A stretch of 5,896 nt of DNA, taken from contig JABUUX010000235.1 in assembly GCA_021442965.1 (NCBI GenBank), forward strand, positions 1-5,896, read 5' to 3'. The notes beneath the pieces were generated by a model that saw nothing but the letters and a program-made list of their open reading frames with translations, did no database searches and was not told the origin of the DNA. This DNA comes from Treponema sp. (lineage in GTDB: Bacteria > Spirochaetota > Spirochaetia > Treponematales > Treponemataceae). Of the stretch, positions 1 to 5,896 are shown piece after piece. Position 1 is the first letter of the stretch, and each line of letters begins with the position of its first letter. A program made the translations under genes and the position numbers.

Positions 1-54
1 ATTCCGTAAGTATGTCCTACATTTTTTTTCTTTACCTTTATTTCAGATAATTCT

Positions 55-103
55 TTTTCAATTCCTTATTTCATGGTATAATAATCTACAAATAAAAAGG
101 AGA
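55..103 (+). promoter_or_regulatory. adk promoter and Shine-Dalgarno
   Basis: A perfect TATAAT lies at 77-82, preceded by TG at 74-75, so it is an extended -10 element. TTTTCA at 55-60 matches the -35 consensus at 4 of 6 positions with a 16-base spacer. The predicted transcript starts near 89 and would have a leader of only about 20 bases. AAGGAGA at 97-103 is a strong SD about 8 bases before the ATG at 111. Positions 1-54 hold no gene I can support: the open stretches there are short, AT-rich and lack a start. The promoter is a pattern match, not proven. Confidence 0.65.
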
Positions 104-110
104 TTGAATT

Positions 111-743
111 ATGAATAATTTCATATTTTTAGGACCACCGGGTGCCGGCAAAGGTTCCCTTGCTGTAAAAGTTGCAGCAGACTACAAAATCCCACACATT
201 TCAACAGGTGATATTTTCCGTGACAATATCAAACGCCAGACTCCACTTGGAGTTAAAGTTAAAGCTATTATTGATTCAGGCTCTCTTGTTTCAGATGATC
301 TTACTTTTGAACTGGTAAAAGACAGACTTTCTCAGGATGACTGTAAAAACGGTTATATTTTGGACGGATTCCCTCGCACAATTCCACAGGCAGAAATGCT
401 TGATTCATTAGTAAGCGATATAAAATGTGTAAATTTTGAAATTGCAGATGAAATTGTTATCAAACGTCTTTCTACACGTCGTGTATGTAAATCTTGTGGA
501 GCAAACTACAACGTTCTGACACTGCCACCAAAAGTTGAAGGTATTTGTGATAAATGTGGCGGTGAACTTTATCAGCGTGATGACGACAAACAGGAATCTA
601 TTCTTCACCGCATGGATGTATACCGTGAACAGACAGAACCTCTTATCAATTACTACAATAAAAAAGGCAAAGTAACAAATGTAGACTCATCTATTGAAAC
701 AGACATTCTTTTAGATGACTTCAAAAAAATCTTTCCAATGTAG
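111..743 (+). CDS. adk: adenylate kinase, long zinc-type LID form
   Basis: This cytoplasmic enzyme catalyses ATP + AMP to 2 ADP, which balances adenine nucleotides and feeds nucleotide synthesis. At 210 aa it fits the usual bacterial length of about 210-220. The P-loop GPPGAGKG is at residues 8-15 with catalytic K14. The AMP-binding part includes STGDIFR (31-37), and DGFPRT is at 85-90. The LID (about 123-160) carries C126, C129, C146 and C149 in a CX2C-X16-CX2C pattern, as in the zinc-binding LIDs of many Gram-positive adenylate kinases, so zinc binding is inferred. After the P-loop the common TQA is SLA here: Ser for Thr is conservative, Leu for Gln is less usual. The start is fixed by a strong SD at 97-103. 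The gene has its own promoter and ends before a hairpin terminator, so it looks monocistronic. Confidence 0.96.
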   Translation: MNNFIFLGPPGAGKGSLAVKVAADYKIPHISTGDIFRDNIKRQTPLGVKVKAIIDSGSLVSDDLTFELVKDRLSQDDCKNGYILDGFPRTIPQAEMLDSLVSDIKCVNFEIADEIVIKRLSTRRVCKSCGANYNVLTLPPKVEGICDKCGGELYQRDDDKQESILHRMDVYREQTEPLINYYNKKGKVTNVDSSIETDILLDDFKKIFPM

Positions 744-769
744 TTGATTTTATAGTTTTGTATGAATGC

Positions 770-808
770 AAAAAAAGCCGTTGGATTATAATTCCAGCGG
801 CTTTTTTT
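770..808. terminator. bidirectional intrinsic terminator between adk and the DUF4349 gene
   Basis: Seven A (770-776) precede the arm GCCGTTGGA (777-785). A 7-base loop and the arm TCCAGCGGC (793-801) follow, then seven T (802-808). The 9-bp stem has one G-U wobble. Because A and T runs flank both sides, the element works in either direction. It can end adk from the left and the DUF4349 gene from the right, whose stop codon is only 11 bases away. Confidence 0.9.
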
Positions 809-818
809 ATTTAACTGA

Positions 819-1736
819 TTATTTAAGTTTTTTGAAAAGTTTTTTCAAAAGACCGATTTTTCCAAAAAGAATCCAGAAAAGAAAAGCTAGCACTGCAACT
901 ATCGGAGTTCCGCAAATTGCTATGTAGCAAAGAATTTTTGTAAATCCAATAAAATAATCCAAAATATTAGAAATAAAATGTCTGAATCCGTCTGACCATG
1001 AAGGCCATATAAATCCTTCTTCTGTCTGGCGGAAAGGAAGTTCCAGATTTATATCAAGAGTTGAAAATGCTACCTGATCTTTCATTCTATTAAGTCGGCC
1101 TTCCATACTTTCAATTTCAGAAACTGCATTATTCAATTCTCTTTCAATATTTAATAATTCTTTTGTTTCCTTAGCGTTAGAAAGATAGCCTGTAAGCCGG
1201 TCACGTAAAATCTTCTTTGCTTCAAGACGAGTTTCCAAATCATAATACTGATCCGTAATATCATCTGAATTTATATTTCCGTTTTTATATTTTCCGTACG
1301 TTTTGCTCTCATTGAAAGCTTCATCAAATTTTTCTGAAGGAATTTTTACAGTATAATGAGCAGAAGATTCAGATTCATAAGAATATGTAATATATCCTCC
1401 ATATTTTTTAGCCCATTCAGAAATTTTATTCTGAGACTCATCTAGACTTTCTACTTCAAGGCTTATATTTCCCTTACGAACTATTTTGCGTTCATAGTTT
1501 ACAGGAACTGTACCAGATTCGCTAACCGAGTCTGTCAACATCATCATTTCTTCTGATTCATAAAGAGTATCCGAAAACATTTCATTCTTTACAGCCATTT
1601 TTGGTGCTGCAAAAGCTTTAGTTTCCCTTGCCGATTCTTGAACTGTACGACCGCTACCAGACTTTGAACATGATGACAGCGTAATAAAAAGTCCTAAAAC
1701 AAGACTACTTGAAAAAATAATTTTTTTAAAATTCAT
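819..1736 (-). CDS. DUF4349-family lipoprotein with coiled coil and C-terminal membrane segment
   Basis: This is a 305-aa predicted envelope protein of unknown function. Residues 1-23 form a lipoprotein signal: Lys at 4-5, a hydrophobic stretch, and the lipobox L20-S21-S22-C23. A low-complexity linker (24-80) follows. Residues about 82-235 match the DUF4349 pattern: a basic start (RKIVRKGNISLEVE), a KYGGYI motif, a beta strand with KIPSEKFDEAF, then DLETRLEAKK leading into a heptad-like coiled coil (about 165-220), and a closing strand around STLDINLELP. A membrane segment at about 265-292 is followed by a Lys-rich tail, so the C-terminus is probably cytoplasmic. The start at 1736 is chosen because GAGGTG lies just upstream and the signal begins there; a longer GTG start (1859) would bury the signal peptide. 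It is transcribed away from the GH26 gene and ends at a terminator shared with adk. No enzymatic residues are apparent. Family membership is recalled from its pattern, not from a search. Confidence 0.85.
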   Translation of the reverse strand: MNFKKIIFSSSLVLGLFITLSSCSKSGSGRTVQESARETKAFAAPKMAVKNEMFSDTLYESEEMMMLTDSVSESGTVPVNYERKIVRKGNISLEVESLDESQNKISEWAKKYGGYITYSYESESSAHYTVKIPSEKFDEAFNESKTYGKYKNGNINSDDITDQYYDLETRLEAKKILRDRLTGYLSNAKETKELLNIERELNNAVSEIESMEGRLNRMKDQVAFSTLDINLELPFRQTEEGFIWPSWSDGFRHFISNILDYFIGFTKILCYIAICGTPIVAVLAFLFWILFGKIGLLKKLFKKLK

Positions 1737-1739
1737 TTT

Positions 1740-1745
1740 CACCTC
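1740..1745 (-). promoter_or_regulatory. ribosome binding site fixing the DUF4349 start
   Basis: On the minus strand GAGGTG is followed by three A and the ATG at 1734-1736. It decides for this start over the in-frame GTG at 1857-1859, which would add 41 residues before the lipoprotein signal and has no good SD. The spacing is short but workable. Confidence 0.75.
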
Positions 1746-1791
1746 TACAATATATTTACAACATCTTAACATAAAAAAGACTGTTATAGTT

Positions 1792-1801
1792 ACAAATTTG
1801 T
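1792..1801. repeat. perfect palindrome and flanking direct repeat, possible operator
   Basis: ACAAATTTGT is a perfect 10-bp inverted repeat in the divergent intergenic region. The heptamer TGTTATA occurs twice around it, at 1782-1788 and 1799-1805, 17 bases apart. It lies inside the predicted leader of the DUF4349 gene and about 45 bases upstream of the GH26 -10. It could be a regulator site, but such palindromes also arise by chance in AT-rich DNA. Confidence 0.3.
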
Positions 1802-1820
1802 TATACATTTGAATAAAATC

Positions 1821-1826
1821 ATTATA
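1821..1826 (-). promoter_or_regulatory. candidate -10 for the DUF4349 gene
   Basis: The minus strand reads a perfect TATAAT here. A start near 1814 would give a leader of about 78 bases before the ATG at 1736. No good -35 is seen at 16-18 bases, so the call rests on the -10 alone. Confidence 0.4.
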
Positions 1827-1835
1827 GAACAAACA

Positions 1836-1863
1836 TATAATTTCATTTAGTTTTATCACGGAG
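1836..1863 (+). promoter_or_regulatory. candidate -10 and SD for the GH26 gene
   Basis: A perfect TATAAT lies at 1836-1841 and the SD GGAG at 1860-1863, eight bases before the ATG at 1872. The -35 region (around 1813-1818) is poor, so an activator may be needed. That region overlaps the candidate -10 of the opposite gene, so the two promoters could compete for polymerase (inference). Confidence 0.5.
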
Positions 1864-1871
1864 ACAAAAAA

Positions 1872-2981
1872 ATGCCGACATTTCTTTCAAAAAACAAGCT
1901 TTCCTATCAAGCACAAAAATTAATGGATTTTATAAATGCAAACTATGGGAAAAAAATAATTTCAGGTCAAATGACTTGCACTTGGAATTATAACATTGAT
2001 TCACTGGAATATGTTTTCCGAGATACAGGAAAATATCCTGCAATAGCAGGTTTTGATTTTATGAACATGCTTGAAGACGTCACTCCTGAAAAACTTAATG
2101 AAAGAGGCGAAATTCTTGGGCAAGACGGGAAATACCACTCACGGCATGGGCATTTGGAAATTCAAAAAGCTGAAGAATGGCATAAAAAAGGAGGTATTGT
2201 TACATTCTGCTGGCACTGGTACGTTAAAGGCGCTAACGGAAAAAATGCATTCTACGCCTCTAATGAAAACGGATGGATAACAGATTTCCGAATTCCCTAT
2301 GATACTGAAAAATCAAAACCTGAATCAGACCTCTATTTACTGAATAAAGAATCCCCTTATTTTAAAACAATACTTAATGACTGTGAAAAAGTTTCCTCTT
2401 TGTTATCAAGCTTAAAAAACAAAAACATTCCTGTTCTTTGGAGACCCTTACACGAGGCTTCAGGTGGCTGGTTCTGGTGGGGACGAGGAAATGACAACGA
2501 AAAATATAAAGCAGAATCATTTATAGCCCTTTGGCGCTGGATGGTAGATTATTTTGAAGCTAAGGGACTTGATAATCTTATCTGGGTTTATAATGGACAG
2601 AATAAAGGCTGGTATCCCGGTGATAATTACTGCGATATTATTGGAGAAGATATTTATGCTTCAGTTTTAGGAAAAACTGATTTATCAAGTCAAAAAGAAA
2701 GATTTTTTAATGCATCATTATGTCAGGAAAAATCTTTATCCATAAAAAAACCAATTACACTTAGTGAAACAGGTACTATTCCGGATATTGATAATTGCAT
2801 AAAAGACAATTGTCTGTGGTCCTGGTTTATGGTCTGGAATGACTGCCGTTTTAGTAATAACAGACCAGTGGGAGATGATGGAAACTTTTGGAGCGGTGAA
2901 CTGCATAATCCCCTGTCCCACAGAAAAGCAGTTTACAATGATTCTAGGGTCATTACTCTGAAAGAAGTAAAACTTGAATAG
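1872..2981 (+). CDS. GH26 family beta-mannanase-type glycoside hydrolase, no signal peptide
   Basis: A 369-aa single-domain enzyme expected to hydrolyse beta-1,4-mannosidic bonds in mannan or manno-oligosaccharides with retention. GH26 hallmarks run in order: SGQMTCTWN (31-39), GKYPAIAGFDFM (53-64), GIVTFCWHW (108-116), WRPLHEASGGWFWWG (190-204) with the H194-E195 pair and E195 as acid/base, LIWVYN (236-241), YPGDNYCDIIGEDIY (248-262), TLSETG (296-301) with E299 as nucleophile, and WSWFMVWND (316-324). The roles of E195 and E299 follow from family knowledge. The N-terminus is polar with no hydrophobic core, and an in-frame TAG at 1848-1850 blocks any upstream extension, so the enzyme appears cytoplasmic. 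No carbohydrate-binding module is present. Family GH26 also includes lichenase and xylanase activities, so mannan is likely but not proven. The start is supported by GGAG at 1860-1863. The gene stands alone on its strand, with a divergent neighbour upstream and a convergent one downstream. Confidence 0.92.
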   Translation: MPTFLSKNKLSYQAQKLMDFINANYGKKIISGQMTCTWNYNIDSLEYVFRDTGKYPAIAGFDFMNMLEDVTPEKLNERGEILGQDGKYHSRHGHLEIQKAEEWHKKGGIVTFCWHWYVKGANGKNAFYASNENGWITDFRIPYDTEKSKPESDLYLLNKESPYFKTILNDCEKVSSLLSSLKNKNIPVLWRPLHEASGGWFWWGRGNDNEKYKAESFIALWRWMVDYFEAKGLDNLIWVYNGQNKGWYPGDNYCDIIGEDIYASVLGKTDLSSQKERFFNASLCQEKSLSIKKPITLSETGTIPDIDNCIKDNCLWSWFMVWNDCRFSNNRPVGDDGNFWSGELHNPLSHRKAVYNDSRVITLKEVKLE

Positions 2982-2982
2982 T

Positions 2983-3402
2983 TCATTCCTCAATTTTTAT
3001 TACAGTCATAGTTTTATTCCATGGAGATTTTACACTTTGAAGAACGCCCCTAAGTTTTACAACGCCTTCCATTTTTAAAACTGATTTATAAACATCTTCA
3101 TATTTGGAATCAGCCAAAAGAAAAATATACACGGAACTTTTTGTTCCGGAATTCTCTTCTATAACAGCTTTTTCTCCATTTATTTTAAGATAACCTTTTA
3201 CAACAATTTCAGTTCCTATATCTGATTCTTTTAAAAACGAATGATCTGTTCCGACTGAAACTGCCTCCTCTGGACGGCGTGCAAAAACCTGTTCCTCTTT
3301 TTTATCTTGAGTTTGGCTTACCTGCTTGCTTTTTGAAGAAACACACGCACAAAATATAAGAGAACAAATAAAATATATAAATATGAACTTTATAATCTTC
3401 AT
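2983..3402 (-). CDS. small lipoprotein with possible OB-like beta domain, function unknown
   Basis: A 139-aa protein I cannot name. Residues 1-20 are a lipoprotein signal: MKIIK, a hydrophobic core, then F17-C18-A19-C20, a relaxed lipobox of the kind spirochaetes tolerate, with C20 the likely lipidated residue. A polar Ser/Lys/Gln/Glu linker (21-58) follows. The C-terminal part (about 60-139) is rich in alternating hydrophobics: TEIVVKGYLK, a Glu-rich turn, SSVYIFLLAD, a short helix, then VVKLRGVLQSV and MTVIKIEE. This resembles a five-strand OB-type barrel, but that is inference. Three ATG codons lie close together (3412-3414, 3403-3405, 3400-3402). I favour the last because GGA sits 7 bases before it and the signal then begins with a basic n-region; up to four more residues are possible. 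It starts 50 bases after the stop of the C11 peptidase gene on the same strand with no terminator between them, so co-transcription is likely. Confidence 0.75.
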   Translation of the reverse strand: MKIIKFIFIYFICSLIFCACVSSKSKQVSQTQDKKEEQVFARRPEEAVSVGTDHSFLKESDIGTEIVVKGYLKINGEKAVIEENSGTKSSVYIFLLADSKYEDVYKSVLKMEGVVKLRGVLQSVKSPWNKTMTVIKIEE

Positions 3403-3452
3403 CATTAATTCCATGTAAATTTATAATCAGAAAATTTATTCAAAAAATAATA

Positions 3453-5510
3453 TTAGTCATTTGAACCAGAATTTTCTGAAAACCACAATTTGAGTAGAGT
3501 TCCCCATGTTACATTTGTATCTCCGTCTGTGTTTCCAAATGCAAGGTCTGTATGATAAAAATCGGGATATAGTTCGGAAAGAAATTCTATATTTCCTGCG
3601 TTATCTATCATTCTTAAAGTACCGCCTGAAACAGTAAGCCCGTAATAAGGCTGATTGATTGTTGTATCAAGTTTTTCATATAAACCATCCTGACTGTCAT
3701 TTATGCCGTCTCTAAAACTGTCACGCCAGGAGTAAACTATAACTTCTGAAAGTGCATCCTGAACTGCTTTACAGGCATCTGAAAGTTCAGTCCATGAAGT
3801 CCCATAGTCTGTATTTTCTGCACAAGCTTTAAGTCTGTCCATAACATGCCCCAAATCAAAAAGAAAAGTAAAGGTTCCTTTGTAACATAAATCTGTAAAT
3901 TTTGTTACGTATTCTTTCATTTCATCAAGGTAAGTATAGTCCACATTACTTGGCTGAAGTTTGCAGTACACTTTTTCTTTATTGTTATTTAAAAGTACAG
4001 CCAGTTCATCAACTTTTTCTTTTACAGTTTGTATTTTACTTAAATCTTCAAAAGTAATTGTCTGGGCATGTACATTTTGTAAGTTATATGTATCTTTAGT
4101 GATTGGTTTATCAGAATCATTGTACATTTCCTCTACAGTTTTTTCATAATCTTTCTTTACTAAATTTGCCCAATAGTTTGCATCCCGGGAATAATCATTT
4201 TTATAAGTTTGCACTATTTCTTTTCCAATAGAATCCCATGAAGAGCCAGGCTTTGCGACAGAAGAAATAAATTCAAAATATTTAAGACCGTTTCCAGGAA
4301 CAAGGTTTGGAGAAGCAATCAAATAATCTGCAACATCTTTTAGTTCATAAGCTTCTTCTACTGAACCTCCAAGACACACATCTTCTATAATCAAATCAAA
4401 CTTTTTACCATCAGAAAAACCCAAATCAGTAAATGCTTCAGAAATTGCAGCCGGGACATCTTTTGTTTTCAAAAAAGCTTCTCTTCCTGAAGTATCATCC
4501 CAACACATACTGCGGCGAATATTTGAATCATTTACTTTAATCCATCTTCCATCATCAGTTTTAGCATACATAGGAGGATTTGAACGGGGACCTCCACCAT
4601 GGTTACTGAACGTAATAATAGTATTATCTGATTCGTAATGATCAAACGTCCATTTTATAAATTCTTTTAATGTGTCAGGGTTTCCCATATCAACTTCTTT
4701 TTCACCTTCAGCGTTATAAATAAAACTTGAAGTATGGGTTAAATCTTTTGTATTTTCTGAAAGAACAAACCTTGGACTTGTAAGAAGCAAATCTCCATCT
4801 TCCCACCATTCCCAAGAATCACTGGCAAGTTCAAAAATATGAGTGTTTGCGTCTCCAAACTGCACTAAAGTTTTTTCACCTTCTTTAAAACCTGCTTCAT
4901 GCCATCCATCCCACAGGACTATTACATTTACAGAGGAATACCCGTCAAGCGGTGTAATACCATCTTCTTTACGAACAAGTTTAAGCCCGTATTCAACTTC
5001 ATTTATATCCTCATAAAGATTGTCATGAAGATCGTTATCTCCATCCATGTACATAAGAACAAGATAATCGGATTTTTTCTTTTCACCTTTCTTTGGTTTA
5101 CCCTTTAATATTACAGGTTCCGTCCGTTCTGTCCCCTGTTCTGTTTTCTGTGTGTAAACTTTTACGGTATACTCTTTATCGTTTTCAAGCCAGATTATGG
5201 AACACTCTTTTAAGTTGGGAGAATAAACATCAGAAAATATAACTTTATCTCCATCAAGAATCTCAACGTACGTATAATAAACGTTTTCCGTTTTATCCCA
5301 TTTTATATTAAGTTCACAATCTTTTCCTTCAACAGTAACATTGGTTCGTTTTTCAAACGGAACCTCTGGAACAGGTGCATCTGGATTCACAGGAGCAGAA
5401 GGAGAATTAGGATTTTCACAGGATAATAACACTGCTGTAAGAAGGAAAACTAAAAAGACCGAAACAATTAGTCCTCTGCGATTGAAAATAAAATCATAAA
5501 AATTACACAT
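3453..5510 (-). CDS. C11 (clostripain) family cysteine peptidase lipoprotein with FN3-like domain
   Basis: A 685-aa predicted surface or periplasmic protease. Residues 1-31 are a lipoprotein signal with L28-L29-S30-C31, followed by a Pro/Asn-rich linker (32-52). Residues about 54-136 look like a fibronectin type III domain (TNVTVEGKDCELNIKW, then EYTVKVYTQ). The peptidase domain starts near 147 with YLVLMYMDGDNDL. It contains SNHGGG with catalytic H304 and EDVCLGG with nucleophile C379, followed by SVEEAYELKDVADYLIAS (383-400) and VPGNGL, all typical of clostripain. Clostripain-type enzymes usually cut after Arg or Lys and mature by self-cleavage. The H304-C379 gap of 75 residues has several Lys and Arg that could be processed. 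Residues about 440-685 are the C-terminal C11 region, with DLGHVMDRL at 552-560. The start is supported by AGGGA at 5517-5521, and no other ATG precedes the signal. The gene has its own promoter and probably leads an operon with the small lipoprotein. The substrate is unknown. Confidence 0.92.
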   Translation of the reverse strand: MCNFYDFIFNRRGLIVSVFLVFLLTAVLLSCENPNSPSAPVNPDAPVPEVPFEKRTNVTVEGKDCELNIKWDKTENVYYTYVEILDGDKVIFSDVYSPNLKECSIIWLENDKEYTVKVYTQKTEQGTERTEPVILKGKPKKGEKKKSDYLVLMYMDGDNDLHDNLYEDINEVEYGLKLVRKEDGITPLDGYSSVNVIVLWDGWHEAGFKEGEKTLVQFGDANTHIFELASDSWEWWEDGDLLLTSPRFVLSENTKDLTHTSSFIYNAEGEKEVDMGNPDTLKEFIKWTFDHYESDNTIITFSNHGGGPRSNPPMYAKTDDGRWIKVNDSNIRRSMCWDDTSGREAFLKTKDVPAAISEAFTDLGFSDGKKFDLIIEDVCLGGSVEEAYELKDVADYLIASPNLVPGNGLKYFEFISSVAKPGSSWDSIGKEIVQTYKNDYSRDANYWANLVKKDYEKTVEEMYNDSDKPITKDTYNLQNVHAQTITFEDLSKIQTVKEKVDELAVLLNNNKEKVYCKLQPSNVDYTYLDEMKEYVTKFTDLCYKGTFTFLFDLGHVMDRLKACAENTDYGTSWTELSDACKAVQDALSEVIVYSWRDSFRDGINDSQDGLYEKLDTTINQPYYGLTVSGGTLRMIDNAGNIEFLSELYPDFYHTDLAFGNTDGDTNVTWGTLLKLWFSENSGSND

Positions 5511-5546
5511 ATTTTTTCCCTGAATTTGAATAAATTTATCTATAAT

Positions 5547-5575
5547 ATTTTATTACTCTGCAATCACTTTTGCAA
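5547..5575 (-). promoter_or_regulatory. promoter of the C11 peptidase gene
   Basis: On the minus strand TTGCAA (5570-5575, 4 of 6) and TAAAAT (5547-5552, 5 of 6) are separated by 17 bases. Transcription would start near 5540, about 30 bases before the ATG. The SD AGGGA is at 5517-5521. A perfect palindrome CTTTTAAAAG at 5587-5596 lies just upstream of the -35 and may be an A/T-rich upstream element or chance. Apart from this and the pta terminator, I see nothing in 5511-5704. Confidence 0.55.
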
Positions 5576-5637
5576 ATGGGAACTCTCTTTTAAAAGCAAA
5601 CCTCATTGAACAGCTCAGACAGTATTAAGATATAAAA

Positions 5638-5677
5638 GAAAAAGCCTTTTGAAAAACGTGACTTTCAAAAGGCTTTC
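5638..5677 (-). terminator. intrinsic terminator of pta
   Basis: The two arms, 5641-5654 and 5663-5676, are perfectly complementary over 14 bases (AAAGCCTTTTGAAA and its reverse complement) around an 8-base loop. Read on the minus strand, the stem ends in a run of five T, then CTTTTATA, a good terminator tail. It lies 28 bases after the pta stop and separates pta from the peptidase operon. On the plus strand the stem ends in only three T, so it works mainly for pta. Confidence 0.9.
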
Positions 5678-5704
5678 AATAATCTACAATAATTATACAG
5701 TTTC

Positions 5705-5896
<192 letters not shown>

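Noticed and set aside
1..110. Possible end of an upstream gene in the first 110 bases
   Set aside because: One frame is open to 118 and another to 50, but both give Phe/Leu-rich AT noise with no recognisable protein, so nothing can be supported.
408..608. Open frame of 66 codons on the minus strand inside adk
   Set aside because: It lies wholly inside a certain gene in another frame and has no domain, SD or sensible composition.
1737..1859. N-terminal extension of the DUF4349 protein from a GTG at 1857-1859
   Set aside because: It would put 41 residues ahead of a clear lipoprotein signal, has no good SD, and overlaps the GH26 ribosome binding site; GAGGTG sits directly before the inner ATG.
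2071..2280. Open frame of 69 codons on the plus strand inside the GH26 gene
   Set aside because: It overlaps essential GH26 motifs in another frame and shows no family pattern.
2736..2993. Open frame of 85 codons on the minus strand across the GH26 3' end
   Set aside because: It is antisense to conserved GH26 sequence, and its aromatic and Cys content follows from the complement of that gene.
3403..3452. Separate promoter for the small lipoprotein gene (TATAAA-like box on the minus strand)
   Set aside because: No -35 lies at a proper distance, and the spacer is so AT-rich that such boxes are expected by chance; operon transcription is simpler.
3961..4149. Open frame of 62 codons antisense to the C11 peptidase gene
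   Set aside because: It is Ser/Phe-rich shadow translation with no start signal.
4899..5108. Open frame of 69 codons antisense to the C11 peptidase gene
   Set aside because: It is hydrophobic only because it is the complement of Lys/Glu/Asp-rich coding sequence, and it has no SD.
3453..5510. Caspase-like or gingipain-like defence protease
   Set aside because: The EDVCLGG and EAYELKDVADYL motifs are those of clostripain, and the lipobox sends it out of the cytoplasm, which does not fit an anti-phage role.

Overview
This is an AT-rich bacterial chromosome segment. It probably comes from a host-associated or rumen Treponema, or a close spirochaete relative. That is inferred from the low GC, the lipoproteins with relaxed lipoboxes, the C11 (clostripain-type) peptidase lipoprotein with a fibronectin-III-like domain, a four-cysteine adenylate kinase and a fermentative phosphate acetyltransferase. 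No rRNA or other taxonomic marker is present, so the genus is a guess.

Layout from left to right. Positions 1-110 hold the leader of adk with an extended -10 promoter and a good Shine-Dalgarno (SD). Positions 111-743 (+) are adk, adenylate kinase. A hairpin at 770-808, flanked by A and T runs, can terminate transcription from both sides. Positions 819-1736 (-) are a DUF4349-family lipoprotein with a coiled coil and a C-terminal membrane segment. A 135-bp divergent control region follows (1737-1871). Positions 1872-2981 (+) are a GH26 beta-mannanase-type glycosidase that lacks a signal peptide. One base after its stop codon lies the stop of the opposing gene, a small lipoprotein with a possible OB-like beta domain (2983-3402, -). 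Just upstream of that gene on the same strand is a 685-aa C11 peptidase lipoprotein (3453-5510, -), and the two probably form an operon. Positions 5511-5704 hold the peptidase promoter and the terminator of the next gene. Positions 5705-5896 (-) are the 3' end of pta, cut by the window edge.

The genes do not make a single pathway. adk and pta are housekeeping functions (adenylate balance; acetyl-CoA to acetyl phosphate). The middle holds envelope and nutrient genes: three lipoproteins, one of them a protease, and an apparently cytoplasmic mannan or manno-oligosaccharide hydrolase, which fits a carbohydrate-fermenting gut or rumen bacterium. I found no mobile element, tRNA, rRNA, CRISPR array or defence island, and no convincing undescribed system. 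The best leads are the leaderless GH26 enzyme with its compact divergent control region, the single-base convergent gene junction, the doubly anchored DUF4349 protein and the uncharacterised small lipoprotein co-transcribed with the C11 protease.
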